Assembly (NCBI GenBank): GCA_902794115.1
Contig: CADBGD010000010.1
Span: 1 to 41,882, forward strand
DNA length: 41,882 nt
Direction of reading: 5' to 3'
DNA from: Oscillospiraceae bacterium
GTDB taxonomy: Bacteria > Bacillota > Clostridia > Saccharofermentanales > Saccharofermentanaceae
Part shown: positions 30,309 through 40,052 of the stretch, piece by piece
Numbering within the stretch: position 1 is the stretch's first letter
Layout: the number at the start of each line of letters is the position of its first letter
Program-made: the position numbers and the translations under genes
Notes under the pieces: model-generated
The model's database searches: none
What the model was told of the DNA's origin: nothing
Seen by the model: only the letters and a program-made list of their open reading frames with translations

Positions 30309-33300
30309 ATGACTTTATACGATTTTGCAATTGAAACTTCGTCTGATCCGAAACTGAAGAAGATCGCCATGGCGATCCCTTCCGAGGTGGACGAGATCTG
30401 CATTGATGAATGCTTTCAGGGAATGGAGATCCATCTGACGCTTCTGGAGAGCATCCGTGCAAAAAACGCGCTGATGGCACTGGAGGCCTATCTGCGCCAG
30501 TATCTCCATTTAAGCCACGTACGCATTTATATCCGTAATCTCTTGAGTGAAGCTGGCAAGGCTTCGATGCCGGCTATCCTTTACTGGCTTCAGTGGGTCA
30601 TTTCCAATAAGACCGGATTCGGAAATTTCATTTCTCATATGGAGATGGGGGATAAGTGCATCCGTACTGTGCTGATCGGTGAAATGCCGGAGGAACAGGC
30701 GGCACAGCTGAATGCCTTTATTACCGGTTTCGTGCATACCTATCTGGGTGTGGACTGGGGAAATGTCATGGTGTGTGAACAGCTGGATGTACCCGTTGAT
30801 CCGGACTATTTCCTGAACCAGATGCGTTCACGCACCAAGAGCAGCATGCCGGCGGAAGAACCGAAGGAAGAAAAGAAAGCAGAAAATAAGGACGACGAGA
30901 AACTGAATCCGGAGTCCTGGGCCTATAAGTCGAAAAAAGAAAAAGAGCAGCAGAAGAAAGAAAAGGCGGTGGAACAGAAATTCCGCCGCGCCGCGAAAGC
31001 CGGAGATGACGAGAATTCCAACCGTATCGTTGGTTTTCTGGACGAGGATGCCAAGCTTTACAGTATTCATGATGCCGTTTCCATGGCTTCTGCCGGAGCA
31101 CTTTCCGATCAGACTGTGCTTCGTATGCAGGGAAAGATCATTATCGATAAAGAGGAGCAGCGTCTTGTCGGAAAAAACAAGAATACGGTCCTCTGCAAAT
31201 TCCCGATGTCGGATAAGACCTATGCGGTCAGCTGCGTGACTTTCCTGCGTCCGGATGAAGCGGATATCTTGAACGAGAAATTCGGAAAAGGCGGCTATGC
31301 CGGTGTCTGTGCAACACTGGCCTACAGCCAGTATGATGATGAGATCGTGGCGACAGTCAAAGGCTTTTATAAATGCCCGCCTCCGCCGCAGCGTGAAGAC
31401 CCGGCTGAAGAAAAGCGTGTCGAGCTTCACGCCCATACAAAGATGAGTGAGAAAGATGCCGTGATCGAACCGAAGGATCTGATCACGACGGCATACCGTA
31501 TGGGCCACCCGGCCTGTGCCATTACGGACCACGGCGTGGTGCAGGGATATAATGATGCCTATGCCGCATATAAAGACTGTAAGAAGAAGGGAACCAATCC
31601 GGATTTCAAACTGATCTTCGGTATGGAAGGATACCTGGTGGTCGGTATGGAAGGATACCTGGTGGACGATGGAAACTGTGTCGTGTATCACCTGGAAGAA
31701 AGAGATCTTTCTTTGGATCGTTTTGTTGCTATCGATGTGGAAACGACAGGCCTGGACTGCACCAAAGACGGACTTTTAGAGATTGCGGCGATCCGCTATG
31801 AGAAAGATGAAAACGGAGAATATCACGAGAGTGCGACCTTTACGACCATGGTCAATCCGGGTGTGCCGATCTCGGAAAAGGCAGCAGAGATGACCGGGAT
31901 CACCGAAGAGATGATCGCGGATGCGCCGACACCTTTTGAAGCGGTAACAAAACTGGCGGAATTTCTGAAGGATGACGAACTGCTGGTCGGCCATAATATC
32001 TTTTTCGATATGAGCTTCATTCGTGAAGCAGGTTTCCAGATCGATATCGAACAGCTGGATGAAGAGAAGCATCACCCGTACCGCGTGAAGTTCTACCAGG
32101 TGGAGATCGATACCGTATCTGCCGTGACCTATCTCTATCCGGATATGCAAAAGCACAACCTGAAAGATGCCTGTGCTTTCCTCGGCATTACCAATGAACA
32201 GGAACACCGTGCCATGGGCGATGCCAGGGCAAGCGGGCAGATCCTTCTGCGCTGCATTTCCGATTTCGGTTTTACGAATTGTAAGGAAATGAACCAGAAG
32301 GTCGGTATGATGACAAAAGAAGAAGTCATGAGAAGAAAGACACCTTCTTATCACATCATTTTCCTGGTACAGGATACCCTCGGTCTTTATAACGTTTACC
32401 GTATCGTCTCGGAAGGCCATATTGAGTACTTCAGCATGCGTCCCCGTATTCCGAAATCCGAGGTGCGTTACCTGAGCGGCGGTGTGATCATCGGCGGCGC
32501 CTGTGAGCGTGGTCAGATCTTCCGCATGGTCCATCGTTACTATAAAGAGCATGGTAATAATGTGGACGAAACACTTTCGGCCCTTTCCGAAAGCAGCGAA
32601 TTTGCCCGTATGATCCGGCTTTATGACTATTTCGAGATCCAGCCGATCTGTAATAACGCTTTCTATCTTCGTGAAGAAGATTCCGGTCTCCACAGTAATG
32701 ATGATCTGATCGCGATTAATAAGATCATCGTGGAAATGGCAAGACGGGTCGGGAAGCCTTGTGTGGCTACCACCGATGCCCACTTCCTCAATAAAGAGGA
32801 CGGAGAGTACAGAAAATATATGCTCATGGATATGGGCTTTAAGGATGCGGAATACCAGAGTGATCTGTATTTCCGTACGACCGATGAGATGCTGGAGGAA
32901 TTCTCCTACCTGGGAGAAGAACTCAGTAAAGAAGTCGTTATCCGCAATCCGAAGAAGATCGCCGATTCGATCCGTTCCGACATTAAACCGTTCCCGGACG
33001 GTACTTTCCCGCCGGTCATTTTGTCTGCTCCGCAAGATCTGCGTGATATCGTATACAAGACCATGCACGAGATGTATGAGCATGAAGGAAAGATACCGGA
33101 GATCGTCGAACAGCGTGTGGAAAAAGAGCTGAACAGTATTATCGGTAACGGCTATTCCATCATGTACTATATTGCCTATAAGCTGGTTAAAAAGTCGAAC
33201 TCGGATGGATATGAGGTTGGTTCGAGAGGTTCTGTCGGTTCCTCACTGGTTGCCACCCTGTCCGGTATTTCCGAGGTAAATCCACTGGCGCCGCACCGCC

Positions 33301-34898
33301 GCTGCCCCAAGTGTAAGTACTCGGTATTCGATCTGACCGGTGAATACGGTTCCGGGTATGACCTGCCTATCGAACCATGCCCGAAGTGCGGCACGATGAT
33401 GATCTCGGATGGTCAGGATATCCCGTTTGAAACCTTCCTTGGATTTAAGGGAGATAAGCAGCCGGATATCGACCTGAACTTCTCCGGTGAATATCAGCCA
33501 CGTGCCCATAAGTATGTAGAAGAACTCTTCGGAAGCCACCATACTTTCCGCGCCGGAACGATCGGCTGTTTTGCGGAGAAGAATGCGATCGCGCTGATCA
33601 AGAAGTGCTGTGAGACGAAAGGCGAGAATATCACCAATGCGGAAGCGCTCCGTCGGGCCAGCGGTATCGTTGGTGTTAAGAGAACCACCGGTCAGCATCC
33701 GGGCGGTATCGTTGTACTTCCGAAAGAGATGGATATCTATGACTTTACTCCGGTACAGCATCCGGCCAATAAAATGGACTGCGGCATTATTACCACACAT
33801 TATGACTTTAATGCTTTGCATGATACCATTCTGAAACTGGATATCCTGGGTCATGATGACCCGACTATGATGCGTATGTTAAGTGACCTGACCGGTATCG
33901 ATATCCGTTCGATCCCGATTCCGGATCCGAAGGTCATGTCGCTTTTTACCTCGACGGAAGCGCTGGGTATTCCGGATGGCACGTCTCCGGCGAAAGCCGC
34001 GACTCTCGGTCTTCCGGAGCTTGGCACCATGATGGCCAGAGATATGATCGCGGAAACCCAGCCGGCCCAGTTCTATGATCTGGTCCAGCTCATGGGTCTT
34101 TCCCATGGTACCGGTGTATGGAACGGAAATGCCCAGGACCTGATCAAAGAAGGTACCTGCACACTGAATACCGTTATCGGTTGCCGTGACAGTATCATGA
34201 CGAGACTGATCTACTGGGGTGTTCCGTCATCGGATGCCTTCCAGATCATGGAGAAGGTGAGAAAGGGTAAGGGCCTAACACCGGAGCATGAAGCCATTAT
34301 GCGCGAGAATAATGTGCCGGACTGGTATATCGATTCCTGTAAAAAGATCCAGTACATGTTCCCGAAAGCCCACGCGGCGGCATACGCTATTTCGGCTCTC
34401 CGTGTGGCCTGGTTCAAGGTGTACTATCCGGAGGAATATTACTGCGCCTACTTTACGATCCGCGCCGATGAATTCGACGGAGATCTCCTCTGTAAGGGCA
34501 TCGAAAAAGTCACGGCCAAGCGTATCGAGCTGGGTAACGGTCTGGGTATGCGTAAGCCGAATGAAAAAGCACTTTACTACCTCTGCGAACTGGTGGAGGA
34601 AATGCATCTGCGTGGTATCACTTTTGCCCCGTATGATCTGAATAAATCGGAAGCGGTGAAATTCCAGAAACTGGAAAAGGGAAAGATCCTGCCACCGTTT
34701 GATGTCATTGCCACCATCAGTGATTCCATGGCGGAAGCTATCGTGCAGGCAAGAAATGAACGTCCATTCAGTACCCAGGAAGACCTGGAAAACCGGGCTC
34801 ATCTCGGTCCGGTAGCCATGAAGAAACTGGAGGAGGAACACCTGATCCAGCAGCTGCCGAGATCCCGTCAGATCGATCTTTTCGACATGCTGAAGTGA
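30309..34898 (+). CDS. polC: DNA polymerase III alpha subunit, PolC type
   Basis: Main replicative polymerase of low-G+C Gram-positives; 1529 residues. N-terminal and OB domains occupy about 1-360 with a Lys/Glu-rich linker near 190-230. The PHP domain starts with RVELHAHTKMSEKDAV (about 367) and is interrupted by the proofreading exonuclease beginning FVAIDVETTGLD (about 472). A zinc-binding block has RRCPKCKYS and EPCPKCGTM near 998-1035. Polymerase motifs DIDLNFSGEYQ and HGTGVWNGNAQDL follow. The extreme C-terminus contains QIDLF, a clamp-binding motif. The PHP part contains a tandem 8-residue repeat (438-453). The ribosome binding site is AAGGGG. Confidence 0.98.
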   Translation: MTLYDFAIETSSDPKLKKIAMAIPSEVDEICIDECFQGMEIHLTLLESIRAKNALMALEAYLRQYLHLSHVRIYIRNLLSEAGKASMPAILYWLQWVISNKTGFGNFISHMEMGDKCIRTVLIGEMPEEQAAQLNAFITGFVHTYLGVDWGNVMVCEQLDVPVDPDYFLNQMRSRTKSSMPAEEPKEEKKAENKDDEKLNPESWAYKSKKEKEQQKKEKAVEQKFRRAAKAGDDENSNRIVGFLDEDAKLYSIHDAVSMASAGALSDQTVLRMQGKIIIDKEEQRLVGKNKNTVLCKFPMSDKTYAVSCVTFLRPDEADILNEKFGKGGYAGVCATLAYSQYDDEIVATVKGFYKCPPPPQREDPAEEKRVELHAHTKMSEKDAVIEPKDLITTAYRMGHPACAITDHGVVQGYNDAYAAYKDCKKKGTNPDFKLIFGMEGYLVVGMEGYLVDDGNCVVYHLEERDLSLDRFVAIDVETTGLDCTKDGLLEIAAIRYEKDENGEYHESATFTTMVNPGVPISEKAAEMTGITEEMIADAPTPFEAVTKLAEFLKDDELLVGHNIFFDMSFIREAGFQIDIEQLDEEKHHPYRVKFYQVEIDTVSAVTYLYPDMQKHNLKDACAFLGITNEQEHRAMGDARASGQILLRCISDFGFTNCKEMNQKVGMMTKEEVMRRKTPSYHIIFLVQDTLGLYNVYRIVSEGHIEYFSMRPRIPKSEVRYLSGGVIIGGACERGQIFRMVHRYYKEHGNNVDETLSALSESSEFARMIRLYDYFEIQPICNNAFYLREEDSGLHSNDDLIAINKIIVEMARRVGKPCVATTDAHFLNKEDGEYRKYMLMDMGFKDAEYQSDLYFRTTDEMLEEFSYLGEELSKEVVIRNPKKIADSIRSDIKPFPDGTFPPVILSAPQDLRDIVYKTMHEMYEHEGKIPEIVEQRVEKELNSIIGNGYSIMYYIAYKLVKKSNSDGYEVGSRGSVGSSLVATLSGISEVNPLAPHRRCPKCKYSVFDLTGEYGSGYDLPIEPCPKCGTMMISDGQDIPFETFLGFKGDKQPDIDLNFSGEYQPRAHKYVEELFGSHHTFRAGTIGCFAEKNAIALIKKCCETKGENITNAEALRRASGIVGVKRTTGQHPGGIVVLPKEMDIYDFTPVQHPANKMDCGIITTHYDFNALHDTILKLDILGHDDPTMMRMLSDLTGIDIRSIPIPDPKVMSLFTSTEALGIPDGTSPAKAATLGLPELGTMMARDMIAETQPAQFYDLVQLMGLSHGTGVWNGNAQDLIKEGTCTLNTVIGCRDSIMTRLIYWGVPSSDAFQIMEKVRKGKGLTPEHEAIMRENNVPDWYIDSCKKIQYMFPKAHAAAYAISALRVAWFKVYYPEEYYCAYFTIRADEFDGDLLCKGIEKVTAKRIELGNGLGMRKPNEKALYYLCELVEEMHLRGITFAPYDLNKSEAVKFQKLEKGKILPPFDVIATISDSMAEAIVQARNERPFSTQEDLENRAHLGPVAMKKLEEEHLIQQLPRSRQIDLFDMLK
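31620..31667 (+). repeat. 24-bp tandem duplication inside polC
   Basis: Two adjacent 24-bp units differ at one base and encode GMEGYLVV then GMEGYLVD. Other PolC proteins I recall have one such segment (G-[VM]-E-x-Y-L-V-D-D). The reading frame is kept. Confidence 0.9.
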
Positions 34899-34924
34899 TT
34901 TTTTACGGGAAGGGGGAATCGTAG

Positions 34925-37174
34925 ATGATCGCCGAAATCGTACTTCGTGAATGCGTTTGGCAGACCAATAAAAAATTCGATTACCTGGTCCCGGATTCCC
35001 TCTCGGATAAGATCCGGGTGGGGCAGTATGTCCGCGTGCCTTTCGGTCGCGGTAATAAATCGAATGTGGCCCTGATCTTAAAACTGAAAGAATCTTCAGA
35101 TTCGAAATATACATTAAAAGAAATCGAATCTCTTGTGGAAGAAGAACCGGTATTAAATGAAGAACAGCTGGGTCTTCTTCGTTTTCTCGTAAACCGGTAT
35201 GCCTGCACCTACGGTTCAGCCATGCATCAGATGGTGCCGGCGCTTGTCACGAAGCGGACAGGCAGAAGCCAGCTTGTGGTATCTCTGGTATCAACGGAGA
35301 AAGCGATGGAAGCGCTGGAGAGTGAAGCCATCGATTCGATTCAGCAGATCCGTACATTAGAGTGGCTTCTGGATGTGGAAGAGATCGCGCTTTCTGATCT
35401 GATGCAGGAGCTTTCGATCTCACGATCACCTATCGATACACTGGCGAAGAAAGGACTTGTTCAGGTCCGTTCCGTAAAGTTTACTGCCGAAGAAATGCAG
35501 GCGAAAAAAGAAGCAGAAAAAGCAGAAGTGACTTTGCCTGAGATCACGGAAAAACATGAACTGAATCCGGAACAGCAGGCGGCGGTGGATGCCGTTGTGG
35601 AAGCCAAAGGAAGAAAAGAGTTTCTTTTATATGGTGTTACGGGAAGCGGAAAGACGGAAGTCTATCTTCATATCACGGAAAAGATCCTCGCAGAAGGCGG
35701 ATCCGTCCTTTATCTGGTACCGGAGATCGCGCTGACACCGCAGACCGTGTCCCGTATCCGTTCCCGTTTTCCGAAAGGCATCGCGGTCCTTCACAGCCGC
35801 ATGACGGCAAAAGAAAGATATGATTCCTGGAAGAGTATTCAGAAGGGGGAAGTACAGATCGTGGTGGGCGCCCGGTCCGCTGTGTTTGCCCCGCTTCAGA
35901 ACCTGAAACTGATCATTTTGGATGAGGAGCAGGATTCGTCTTATAAGGCAGATACGATGCTCCGCTACTCAGCAAGGGATGTGGCCCGGTACCGGGCGAA
36001 TAAAGCCGGGATCCGGCTGCTTCTCGGTTCCGCCACACCGTCAATTGAAACGTACTATGCGGCTACGCATGGATACAGCTCGTTACTTCCGCTTCATCAC
36101 CGGGCGGTCACCGGTTCGGTGCTTCCGCAGGTCAGTATCGTGGATATGCAAAAAGAACTGGAAAGCAATAACCGTTCCATATTCAGCCGGAAGCTGTTTA
36201 CGGCGATGAAACAGGCGATCAGTAACGGTGAGCAGATCATGCTGCTTCTGAACCGGCGCGGTTTTTCCCAGAATGTCTTCTGTACCTCCTGCCGGAATAT
36301 GATCCGCTGTCCGGAGTGCGATGTGCCGATGCCGCTTCATACCAAGACCATGGGGCACCATAAACTTCTGATCTGCCATTACTGCGGGAAAGTGATCCCT
36401 ATGCCGGACCGCTGTCCGACGTGCGGAAGCGAATATATCACGGTCCGGGGAGACGGGATCCAGAAACTGGAAGAATTTGTCGCCAGTGACTTTCCCGAAG
36501 CACGGATACTCCGGATGGATCAGGATACTACCTCTTACCGTGGCGCTCATGCCCAGATCCTTCAGAAGTTTAAAGATCACGAGGCAGATATTCTGGTTGG
36601 AACCCAGATGATCGCCAAAGGACATGATTTCCCGAATGTTTCGGTCGTAGGTATTTTGGGCGCCGATAATGTTCTGTGGCAAAGTGACTACCGGGCAAGA
36701 GAAAGAGCCTTCCAGCTTTTAGCCCAGATCAGCGGACGTGCCGGACGGGGAGAAGTTCCGGGCCGGGTCTTTATCCAGACCGTTCAGCCGGATAATCCGA
36801 TCTATACATTTGCTGCCACTCAGGATTATGCCCGCTTCTATGAAAGTGAGATCGTCTATCGGGAACAGCTGGCCTATCCGCCTTTCCGGGCCATCGGCGG
36901 CATCATGATCACCCATGAGGACGAGTCGGTATGCGCAAATCAGGCCTCTATGGTCGCCGGTACTTTCCGGGAGATGGCACAAGGCTTAGGAGACGATATG
37001 ACGATCCTGGGACCCTGTCCTGCCAGCATCCCGAGGCTTATGGGAAGATACCGCTATCAGATCGTTGTCCGGGCGAAGAATAAGGCGCTGCTTTCCGACG
37101 GTTTCCTGAAACTCCAGCAGTCCTATGCCGGTTATGGAATCTCCATCTCGGTAGATATTGATGCGATGTGGTAA
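34925..37174 (+). CDS. priA: Primosomal protein N', replication restart helicase
   Basis: Superfamily 2 DNA helicase that reloads the replisome at collapsed forks; 749 residues. The N-terminal 3'-DNA-binding domain (about 1-110) is followed by a winged helix. Walker A is GVTGSGKTE near residue 237, and motif II reads LDEEQDSSYK, with Gln where most PriA have His. Eight cysteines in the zinc insert (CTSC, CPEC, CHYC, CPTC; about 453-505) and the motif VI region ISGRAGRGEVPG follow. It starts 26 bp after polC. Confidence 0.97.
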   Translation: MIAEIVLRECVWQTNKKFDYLVPDSLSDKIRVGQYVRVPFGRGNKSNVALILKLKESSDSKYTLKEIESLVEEEPVLNEEQLGLLRFLVNRYACTYGSAMHQMVPALVTKRTGRSQLVVSLVSTEKAMEALESEAIDSIQQIRTLEWLLDVEEIALSDLMQELSISRSPIDTLAKKGLVQVRSVKFTAEEMQAKKEAEKAEVTLPEITEKHELNPEQQAAVDAVVEAKGRKEFLLYGVTGSGKTEVYLHITEKILAEGGSVLYLVPEIALTPQTVSRIRSRFPKGIAVLHSRMTAKERYDSWKSIQKGEVQIVVGARSAVFAPLQNLKLIILDEEQDSSYKADTMLRYSARDVARYRANKAGIRLLLGSATPSIETYYAATHGYSSLLPLHHRAVTGSVLPQVSIVDMQKELESNNRSIFSRKLFTAMKQAISNGEQIMLLLNRRGFSQNVFCTSCRNMIRCPECDVPMPLHTKTMGHHKLLICHYCGKVIPMPDRCPTCGSEYITVRGDGIQKLEEFVASDFPEARILRMDQDTTSYRGAHAQILQKFKDHEADILVGTQMIAKGHDFPNVSVVGILGADNVLWQSDYRARERAFQLLAQISGRAGRGEVPGRVFIQTVQPDNPIYTFAATQDYARFYESEIVYREQLAYPPFRAIGGIMITHEDESVCANQASMVAGTFREMAQGLGDDMTILGPCPASIPRLMGRYRYQIVVRAKNKALLSDGFLKLQQSYAGYGISISVDIDAMW

Positions 37175-37228
37175 AATGAATAATTATAGTGTTTAATAGT
37201 GAATTCAAGTTCATAGGAGAGAATAAAG

Positions 37229-37711
37229 ATGGCATTGCGTGAAATCGTAGTGGACGGCGATCCGATCCTTCGGAAAAAGTCCCGTCCGGTTGAAAAATTT
37301 GATGAGAAACTGGCTATCCTTCTGGATGATATGGCCGAGACGATGTATTTTGAGAACCGGGGCATCGGTATTGCCGCGGTACAGGTGGGGATCCTCCGCC
37401 GTGCTTTTGTTGTCGATGTAGGGGATGAGCATGGAAAACTGGAATTTGTAAATCCGGAGATCTATGAAAGAGAAGGGGCCGCACTGGGAATGGAAGGCTG
37501 CCTTTCCTGCCCGGGAAAGAACGGATATGTCGAGCGTCCTACAAGGATCCGTGTCCGTGCCCAGGATCGTCACGGCGAATGGTTCGATCTGGAGGCAACG
37601 GAACTTCTTGCCGTCTGTATCTGTCACGAGTACGATCATCTCGATGGCATTTTATTCATCGATAAGGTCGTTGAGGTAGAAGAAGTCGAAGAAGAGGAAG
37701 AAGAGTCCTGA
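37229..37711 (+). CDS. def: Peptide deformylase
   Basis: Removes the formyl group from nascent proteins; metalloenzyme of 160 residues. Motif 1 is GIGIAAVQVG (45-54), motif 2 EGCLSCPG with metal ligand Cys91, and motif 3 HEYDHLDG with His133, Glu134 and His137. The last dozen residues are almost all acidic (EEVEEEEEES). It is paired with fmt, the enzyme that adds the formyl group, 2 bp downstream. A 54-bp A+T-rich gap separates it from priA and has no clear promoter. Confidence 0.97.
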   Translation: MALREIVVDGDPILRKKSRPVEKFDEKLAILLDDMAETMYFENRGIGIAAVQVGILRRAFVVDVGDEHGKLEFVNPEIYEREGAALGMEGCLSCPGKNGYVERPTRIRVRAQDRHGEWFDLEATELLAVCICHEYDHLDGILFIDKVVEVEEVEEEEEES

Positions 37712-37713
37712 GT

Positions 37714-38679
37714 ATGCGTATCGTTTTTATGGGAACACCGGAGCTTGCTGCGACGGTACTGGAAAAGCTTATTTCCGAAAAATATGAAGTGGTGCTTTGT
37801 GTGACCCAGCCGGATAAACCGGTGGGAAGAAAGATGGTACTCACTCCGCCGCCGGCCAAGGTCATGGCGGAAAAATACGGTGTGCCTGTCTGGCAGCCGG
37901 CCAGCCTTCGAAACGAGGAGGCTGTCGCTACGCTTTCCTCCTATCAGCCGGATATGATCATTACCGCTGCCTACGGAAAGATCCTTCCGAAGGAAATGCT
38001 GGATATGCCGAAATACGGCGCGATCAATGTTCATGGATCCCTGCTTCCGAAATACCGCGGCGCCGCTCCGGTACAGTGGGCGATCATGAATCTGGATGCC
38101 GTTACCGGTGTCACTATTATGAAGATGGATCCCGGCATGGATACCGGAGATATTCTGACCCAGGTGGAAGTGACTATCAGTGATTCCGTACATACACCGG
38201 AGCTGATGGATCAGCTTGCCAGAGCCGGTGCCGATCTTCTGATCGAGACCATCCCCGGCTATGTGGATGGAAAGATCTCGCCGGTCCCGCAGGATAATGA
38301 AAAAGCAACCATGTCGCCGCCGATCAGTAAGGACCAGGGAAAGATCTGCTGGAAGAACCCGGCGGCAAAGATCTGTGCCCAGATCCGTGCTTTGTCTTCC
38401 TGGCCGGGTGCCTCCACTATGTGGAAGGGCGGCCGTATGAAGATCTATGATGCCAAGGTGCCGGAAAATGCACAGGAGATCCTGGAAAATTATAAAAATG
38501 CCAATGGGGAACCGGTTCCCGGAACTGTCCTTTATGGAAAGAAGGGGATCCTGGCTGTCATGTGTGAAGATCAGCCGCTTCTTCTTTTAGAAGTCCAGCC
38601 GGCGTCCGGAAAGCGCATGTCCGCGAAGGATTGTGCCCATAACTTTGAAGTCGGTGCCCTCATGGAGGAGGAAGCCTAA
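37714..38679 (+). CDS. fmt: Methionyl-tRNA formyltransferase
   Basis: Formylates initiator Met-tRNA using 10-formyltetrahydrofolate; 321 residues. The N-terminal domain has the start MRIVFMGTPELA, the catalytic Asn105 and His107 in NVHGSLLPKYRGAAP, and Asp143 (MDTGDIL). The C-terminal OB-like domain starts around residue 205. The stop and the start of rsmB overlap by one base (TAATG). Confidence 0.97.
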   Translation: MRIVFMGTPELAATVLEKLISEKYEVVLCVTQPDKPVGRKMVLTPPPAKVMAEKYGVPVWQPASLRNEEAVATLSSYQPDMIITAAYGKILPKEMLDMPKYGAINVHGSLLPKYRGAAPVQWAIMNLDAVTGVTIMKMDPGMDTGDILTQVEVTISDSVHTPELMDQLARAGADLLIETIPGYVDGKISPVPQDNEKATMSPPISKDQGKICWKNPAAKICAQIRALSSWPGASTMWKGGRMKIYDAKVPENAQEILENYKNANGEPVPGTVLYGKKGILAVMCEDQPLLLLEVQPASGKRMSAKDCAHNFEVGALMEEEA

Positions 38680-40052
38680 TGATCTCCGGGATGGACCAGG
38701 CGAGAGGAATTGCCTATCAATGCCTGTACGAAGTCCTGGAAGAACAGGGCTACTCCAATCTCGTACTAAAACAGAATCTGGCTTCTGCTGATTTGTCAGC
38801 GAAGGAAAAGGCCCAGGTCACGGCAATGGTCTATGGAACCATTACCCGGGTCTATACTCTCGATGCCGTTTTATCCCGGTATCTTTCAAAAGATCTCTCT
38901 AAACTTCACGGACCTGTCCGTACCTGCCTTCGTATGGGCGCGTGGCAGATCCTTTTTTCCTACGGGGTAAAAAACTATGCCGCTGTCTCGGAGACAGTGG
39001 AACTGGTCAAACATGTCGGTCCCAAAGGGGCGGAGTCCATGGTCAATGCGGTTCTTCGGAAAGTGGCGGAAGAAGGGAAAGAGTTCCTTTCTTCTATTCC
39101 GAAAAAGAAGGCCGGTATCCGGTATTCGCTGAAGAGCGAGATCGCCGGCTGTCTTCTGAAATGGTATGGTCAGGATAAGGGAAATGCACTGATGGAAGCC
39201 TTTCTGACGATCCCGAAGGTGACGGTCCGCACCAATCTTTTCCGTACATCCGTGAAAGAACTGGAAAATGAACTTACTAAGGAAGGCATTTCTTTTTCGG
39301 AAAGTGAAGTGCTTCCTTACGGCATTGAGTTTTCCGGAAACCCGACAGATATTTCCACACTGAACTCCTACCGTGAAGGGCTTTTTTCCGTACAGAGCCT
39401 TTCTGCCATGCTTGTAGGGCATATTGCTGATCCCCGGCCCGGTTTTTCGGTGCTGGATACCTGCAGCGCGCCGGGAGGAAAGACGACGCATATGGCGGAG
39501 ATCATGAAAGATCAGGGCCGGATCGATGCCCTGGATGCCAATGAAGTGCGCCTTCGGATGGTGGATGAAGCCGCAGCGCGCCTCGGTCTTTCGATCATTC
39601 ATACAATGCCCTATGACTGCACCTATCTTCAGGAAGAAAAAGAAAAGCTTCTTCCGGAATACGATCTGGTACTCTGCGACGTTCCCTGCAGCGGTCTCGG
39701 ACTCCTGCACAGAAAGCCGGATATCCGCCTGACCATGGATTACGAAAAGATGCAGGCTCTTATTCCGGTGCAGGAGAAGATCCTGGAAAACAGCTGTGAA
39801 AGAGTAAAAGCAGGCGGCTGCCTTGTTTATAGCACATGTACGATCGATCCGGCGGAAAACCAGCTTCAGATCGGGCATTTTCTGACATTGCATCCGGAAT
39901 TTACCTGTGAAGACTTTTCGGAAATGCTGCCGGATAATATAAAAAAGAATCCACGCATACTCAAAGAAGCCGGGGAAGGTATGCTGACCCTCCTTCCGGA
40001 TGAAGGGGATTTTGACGGTTTCTTTATTGCCAAGCTTCGGAGGAAAGAATGA
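38679..40052 (+). CDS. rsmB: 16S rRNA m5C967 methyltransferase
   Basis: Methylates C967 of 16S rRNA (E. coli numbering) with SAM; 457 residues. An N-terminal NusB-like RNA-binding domain (about 1-140) precedes the methyltransferase fold. The SAM-binding motif is LDTCSAPGGKTTHMAE, and the two reaction cysteines are Cys337 (DVPCSGLG) and Cys387 (YSTCTIDPAEN). It lies in the conserved def-fmt-rsmB-rlmN order. Its stop overlaps the rlmN start. Confidence 0.95.
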   Translation: MISGMDQARGIAYQCLYEVLEEQGYSNLVLKQNLASADLSAKEKAQVTAMVYGTITRVYTLDAVLSRYLSKDLSKLHGPVRTCLRMGAWQILFSYGVKNYAAVSETVELVKHVGPKGAESMVNAVLRKVAEEGKEFLSSIPKKKAGIRYSLKSEIAGCLLKWYGQDKGNALMEAFLTIPKVTVRTNLFRTSVKELENELTKEGISFSESEVLPYGIEFSGNPTDISTLNSYREGLFSVQSLSAMLVGHIADPRPGFSVLDTCSAPGGKTTHMAEIMKDQGRIDALDANEVRLRMVDEAAARLGLSIIHTMPYDCTYLQEEKEKLLPEYDLVLCDVPCSGLGLLHRKPDIRLTMDYEKMQALIPVQEKILENSCERVKAGGCLVYSTCTIDPAENQLQIGHFLTLHPEFTCEDFSEMLPDNIKKNPRILKEAGEGMLTLLPDEGDFDGFFIAKLRRKE

